Positions 7,891 to 9,531 of a stretch of DNA of 9,531 nucleotides are shown piece after piece. This stretch comes from CAZNKU01 sp045541135 (GTDB lineage: Bacteria > Bacillota > Clostridia > Monoglobales > Firm-18): the NCBI GenBank assembly GCA_045541135.1, contig JAZQIO010000043.1:1-9531 (forward strand), in the 5' to 3' direction. The position numbers and the translations under genes are program-made. Under the pieces are notes generated by a model, which was given only the letters and a program-made list of their open reading frames with translations, made no database searches and had not been told where the DNA came from. The first letter of the stretch is position 1. Every line of letters begins with the position of its first letter.

Positions 7891-8156
7891 TATTTATTCC
7901 CTCCTAAAGCATAAATCCAAGTTAAAACCTCTTCAAAAACTGAAGTATTAAGTTCATAGTAAATATAATTTTTATACTTCTTTTCTGTAATAAGGTCAGC
8001 TTTTTTTAGCTTTGACAAATGGTACGAAACCGTTGCACCCGTGAGGTTAAAATGCTCCGCAATTTCACCCGCTGACTTTTTACCACCCTTTAACATCTGC
8101 AATATGTCACGCCTTACAGAATCGGATATAGCTTTTAAAGTTTCGTTCATTCCCAT
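7890..8156 (-). CDS. sdpR: SdpR-type ArsR-family repressor
   Basis: An 88-residue winged-helix repressor, the size of B. subtilis SdpR. It opens with LKAISDSVRRDIL (7-19), the usual ArsR/SdpR first helix. The helix-turn-helix is SAGEIAEHFNLTGATVSYHLSKL (about 28-50), the wing is at about 57-70, and a TSVFEEVLTWI tail (71-81) is typical of SdpR rather than metal sensors. No ELCVC metal site is present. Start: the ATG at 8156 has AGAAGG about 8 nt upstream; the in-frame ATG at 8150 is too far from it, though MNETLKAIS would be an equally plausible N-terminus by homology. The gene is co-transcribed with the SdpI-like gene and is probably autoregulated through the two inverted repeats around its promoter. 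Expected mechanism (family knowledge): repression until the membrane partner sequesters it. Confidence 0.9.
   Translation of the reverse strand: MGMNETLKAISDSVRRDILQMLKGGKKSAGEIAEHFNLTGATVSYHLSKLKKADLITEKKYKNYIYYELNTSVFEEVLTWIYALGGNK
7899..7905 (-). promoter_or_regulatory. Strong ribosome binding site of the SdpI-like gene
   Basis: AGGAGGG, 8 nt before the ATG, lies inside the 3' end of the sdpR-like gene. A near-perfect Shine-Dalgarno within the upstream reading frame suggests the membrane protein is translated efficiently relative to the repressor. Confidence 0.7.
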
Positions 8157-8172
8157 TTATATCACCTTCTAC

Positions 8173-8200
8173 ATCTATTTAGAAATATTTCTAAATAGAT
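8173..8200. promoter_or_regulatory. Operator 1: perfect 28-bp palindrome over the sdpR start region
   Basis: Bases 8173-8200 are a perfect palindrome, 14 bp per arm, centred between 8186 and 8187, containing TATTTAGA-N6-TCTAAATA. It touches the -10 box (8199-8204) and covers the predicted transcription start, where repressor binding would block initiation. In RNA it could also form a hairpin in the leader just before the ribosome binding site. Confidence 0.85.
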
Positions 8201-8227
8201 TATACTATATTCCATACAAAAAGTCAA
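8199..8227 (-). promoter_or_regulatory. Sigma-A promoter of the sdpR-sdpI-like operon
   Basis: Minus strand: TTGACT (8222-8227), a 17-bp spacer, TATAAT (8199-8204). It is near consensus, so the operon should be strongly expressed when derepressed. It lies between operator 1 and operator 2. Confidence 0.85.
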
Positions 8228-8231
8228 CAAC

Positions 8232-8253
8232 TATTTAGATGTTTTTCTAAATA
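8232..8253. promoter_or_regulatory. Operator 2: inverted repeat upstream of the sdpR -35 box
   Basis: TATTTAGA (8232-8239) and TCTAAATA (8246-8253) are separated by 6 bp, the same arms and spacing as the core of operator 1, but the spacer is not symmetric. Its centre is 56 bp from that of operator 1. It begins 4 bp upstream of the -35 box. Confidence 0.8.
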
Positions 8254-8256
8254 ACA

Positions 8257-8288
8257 AAAGACTCACAATCAAATGACTGTGAGTCTTT
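8257..8288 (-). terminator. Intrinsic terminator of tuf
   Basis: An 11-bp perfect stem (AAAGACTCACA, 8257-8267, with its complement at 8278-8288) encloses a 10-nt loop. On the minus strand it is followed by TTTTGTTATTT. It lies about 37 bp after the tuf stop codon and ends just before operator 2. On the plus strand the T run is short, so it probably works mainly for tuf. Confidence 0.8.
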
Positions 8289-8307
8289 AAAGTTAATTGC
8301 TTAATTT

Positions 8308-8329
8308 ATAATTTTAAAGTTAAAATTAT
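8308..8329. repeat. AT-only palindrome overlapping the tuf stop codon
   Basis: ATAATTTTAA (8308-8317) and TTAAAATTAT (8320-8329) form a 10-bp inverted repeat with a 2-bp centre (AG). The right arm includes the TAA stop of tuf (8326-8328). With no G-C pairs the hairpin would be weak, and the GC-containing stem 20 bp further on is the better terminator. Confidence 0.4.
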
Positions 8330-9528
8330 TCGTTAACAGCAGCAACAACGCCTGAACCTACTGTTCTACCACCTTCACGGATAGCGAAACGAAGACCTTC
8401 TTCGATAGCGATAGGAGTGATAAGTTCAACATCCATAGAGATGTTATCACCAGGCATACACATTTCTGTGCCTGCAGGTAGGTTAACAACACCTGTAACG
8501 TCTGTTGTTCTGAAATAGAACTGTGGACGGTAGTTGTTGAAGAATGGTGTATGACGACCACCTTCATCCTTTGTTAGAACGTAAACTTCACCCTTGAATT
8601 TTGTGTGAGGGTTGATTGTTCCAGGAGCTGCAAGAACCTGACCTCTTTCGATTTCAGTTCTCTGAACACCACGTAGAAGAGCACCGATGTTGTCACCAGC
8701 TTCAGCACTGTCAAGAAGCTTTCTGAACATTTCGATACCTGTAACAACAACTTTTCTTCTTTCTTCTGTAAGACCGATGATTTCAACTTCATCGTTAACC
8801 TTCAAAGTACCTCTTTCTACTCTACCTGTAGCAACAGTACCACGACCTGTGATAGAGAAGATATCTTCGATAGGCATTAGGAATGGCTGGTCAGCCATAC
8901 GGTCTGGTGTTGGGATGTATTCGTCAACAGCAGCCATAAGGTCAAGAATACATTTGTATTCAGGAGCACTTGGATCTGTAGCAGAAGATTCGATTACGCC
9001 AAGAGCTGAACCTGAAACGATAGGTGTATCATCACCAGGGAATTCATATTCGTTAAGAAGTTCTTTGATTTTCATTTCTACCAATTCAAGAAGTTCAGGA
9101 TCGTCAACCTGATCAGCTTTGTTCATAAATACAACGATGTAAGGAACACCAACCTGTCTTGAAAGAAGGATATGTTCTCTTGTCTGAGGCATTGGGCCGT
9201 CAGCAGCAGATACAACCAAGATAGCACCGTCCATCTGAGCAGCACCTGTGATCATGTTCTTAACATAGTCAGCATGTCCTGGGCAGTCAACGTGAGCATA
9301 GTGACGGTTGTCTGTTTCATATTCAACGTGTGATGTAGAGATTGTGATACCTCTTTCTCTTTCTTCAGGAGCCTTATCGATGTTAGCATAGTCAGTAAAT
9401 TCAGCTTTACCCTGCATAGCCAAAACCTTTGTGATAGCTGCTGTAAGAGTTGTCTTACCATGGTCAACGTGACCGATTGTACCGATATTAACGTGCGGTT
9501 TAGTTCTTTCGTATTTAGCTTTTGCCAT
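8326..9528 (-). CDS. tuf: Translation elongation factor Tu
   Basis: EF-Tu delivers aminoacyl-tRNA to the ribosomal A site as a GTP-bound ternary complex in the cytoplasm. The complete 400-residue protein is present, the normal length for Clostridia. The GTPase domain (about 1-210) has the P-loop GHVDHGKT (19-26), switch I RGITIS (59-64), DCPGH (81-85), NKAD (136-139) and SGSAL (172-176). Domain 2 (about 215-310) has GRGTVATGRVERG (228-240), and domain 3 (about 312-400) has RHTPFFNNYRPQFYFRTTDV (325-344) and REGGRTVGSGVV (384-395). Its codon use is strongly biased, as expected for one of the most abundant proteins. The ATG is 3 bases from the right edge of the window, so the ribosome binding site, promoter and any upstream fusA or rps genes cannot be seen. 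Transcription ends at the hairpin 8257-8288. Confidence 0.99.
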   Translation of the reverse strand: MAKAKYERTKPHVNIGTIGHVDHGKTTLTAAITKVLAMQGKAEFTDYANIDKAPEERERGITISTSHVEYETDNRHYAHVDCPGHADYVKNMITGAAQMDGAILVVSAADGPMPQTREHILLSRQVGVPYIVVFMNKADQVDDPELLELVEMKIKELLNEYEFPGDDTPIVSGSALGVIESSATDPSAPEYKCILDLMAAVDEYIPTPDRMADQPFLMPIEDIFSITGRGTVATGRVERGTLKVNDEVEIIGLTEERRKVVVTGIEMFRKLLDSAEAGDNIGALLRGVQRTEIERGQVLAAPGTINPHTKFKGEVYVLTKDEGGRHTPFFNNYRPQFYFRTTDVTGVVNLPAGTEMCMPGDNISMDVELITPIAIEEGLRFAIREGGRTVGSGVVAAVNE

Positions 9529-9531
9529 TTT

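Noticed and set aside
1..9531. CRISPR arrays, tRNA or rRNA genes, insertion sequences, attachment sites, riboswitches and catabolite-repression (cre) sites
   Set aside because: No spaced repeats, cloverleaf, transposase or terminal repeats were seen. The four intergenic gaps (44-169 bp) hold only the promoters, operators and terminators listed, and no good cre match was found at either glycosidase promoter.

Overview
The window is a low-GC stretch of a Bacillota chromosome, most likely a gut-type Clostridia (Eubacteriales). The grounds are the 400-residue EF-Tu, AT-rich intergenic regions, strong AGGAGG-type ribosome binding sites, sigma-A promoters of the TTGACA/TATAAT type and an SdpR/SdpI pair. 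All six genes lie on the minus strand, so the order of transcription runs from high to low coordinates. No gap between genes exceeds 300 bases.

Region 1 (9528 to about 8257): a complete tuf gene encoding EF-Tu, closed by a hairpin terminator. Its promoter is outside the window.

Region 2 (about 8253 to 7209): a two-gene operon of an SdpR-type ArsR repressor and an SdpI-like six-helix membrane protein, overlapping at TAATG. A near-consensus promoter (TTGACT, 17 bp, TATAAT) is bracketed by two inverted repeats with identical TATTTAGA-N6-TCTAAATA cores, one of them a perfect 28-bp palindrome. This is the layout expected of an autoregulated repressor. A 13-bp perfect hairpin at 7209-7238 ends the operon. 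No SdpC-like toxin gene is visible.

Region 3 (about 7204 to 1): a carbohydrate-catabolic cluster. A promoter next to the terminator drives a GH63/MGH1-like (alpha/alpha)6 glycoside hydrolase and, overlapping it, a beta-lactamase-fold serine hydrolase. A second strong promoter in the next gap drives a GH2-family hydrolase and then a calcineurin-like metallophosphoesterase that runs off the left edge. No terminator is visible between the two halves, so read-through could make one four-gene operon. None of the four proteins has an evident signal peptide. The simplest reading (inference) is cytoplasmic breakdown of an imported, possibly esterified oligosaccharide. The substrate cannot be named from sequence, and no transporter or regulator for this cluster is in the window.

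I did not find a convincing wholly new system. The points most worth a second look are the twin operators around the sdpR promoter, the altered C-terminal signature of the SdpI-like protein, the glycosidase/esterase/phosphoesterase cluster of unknown substrate, and the 21-bp-phased direct repeat upstream of the GH2 promoter.
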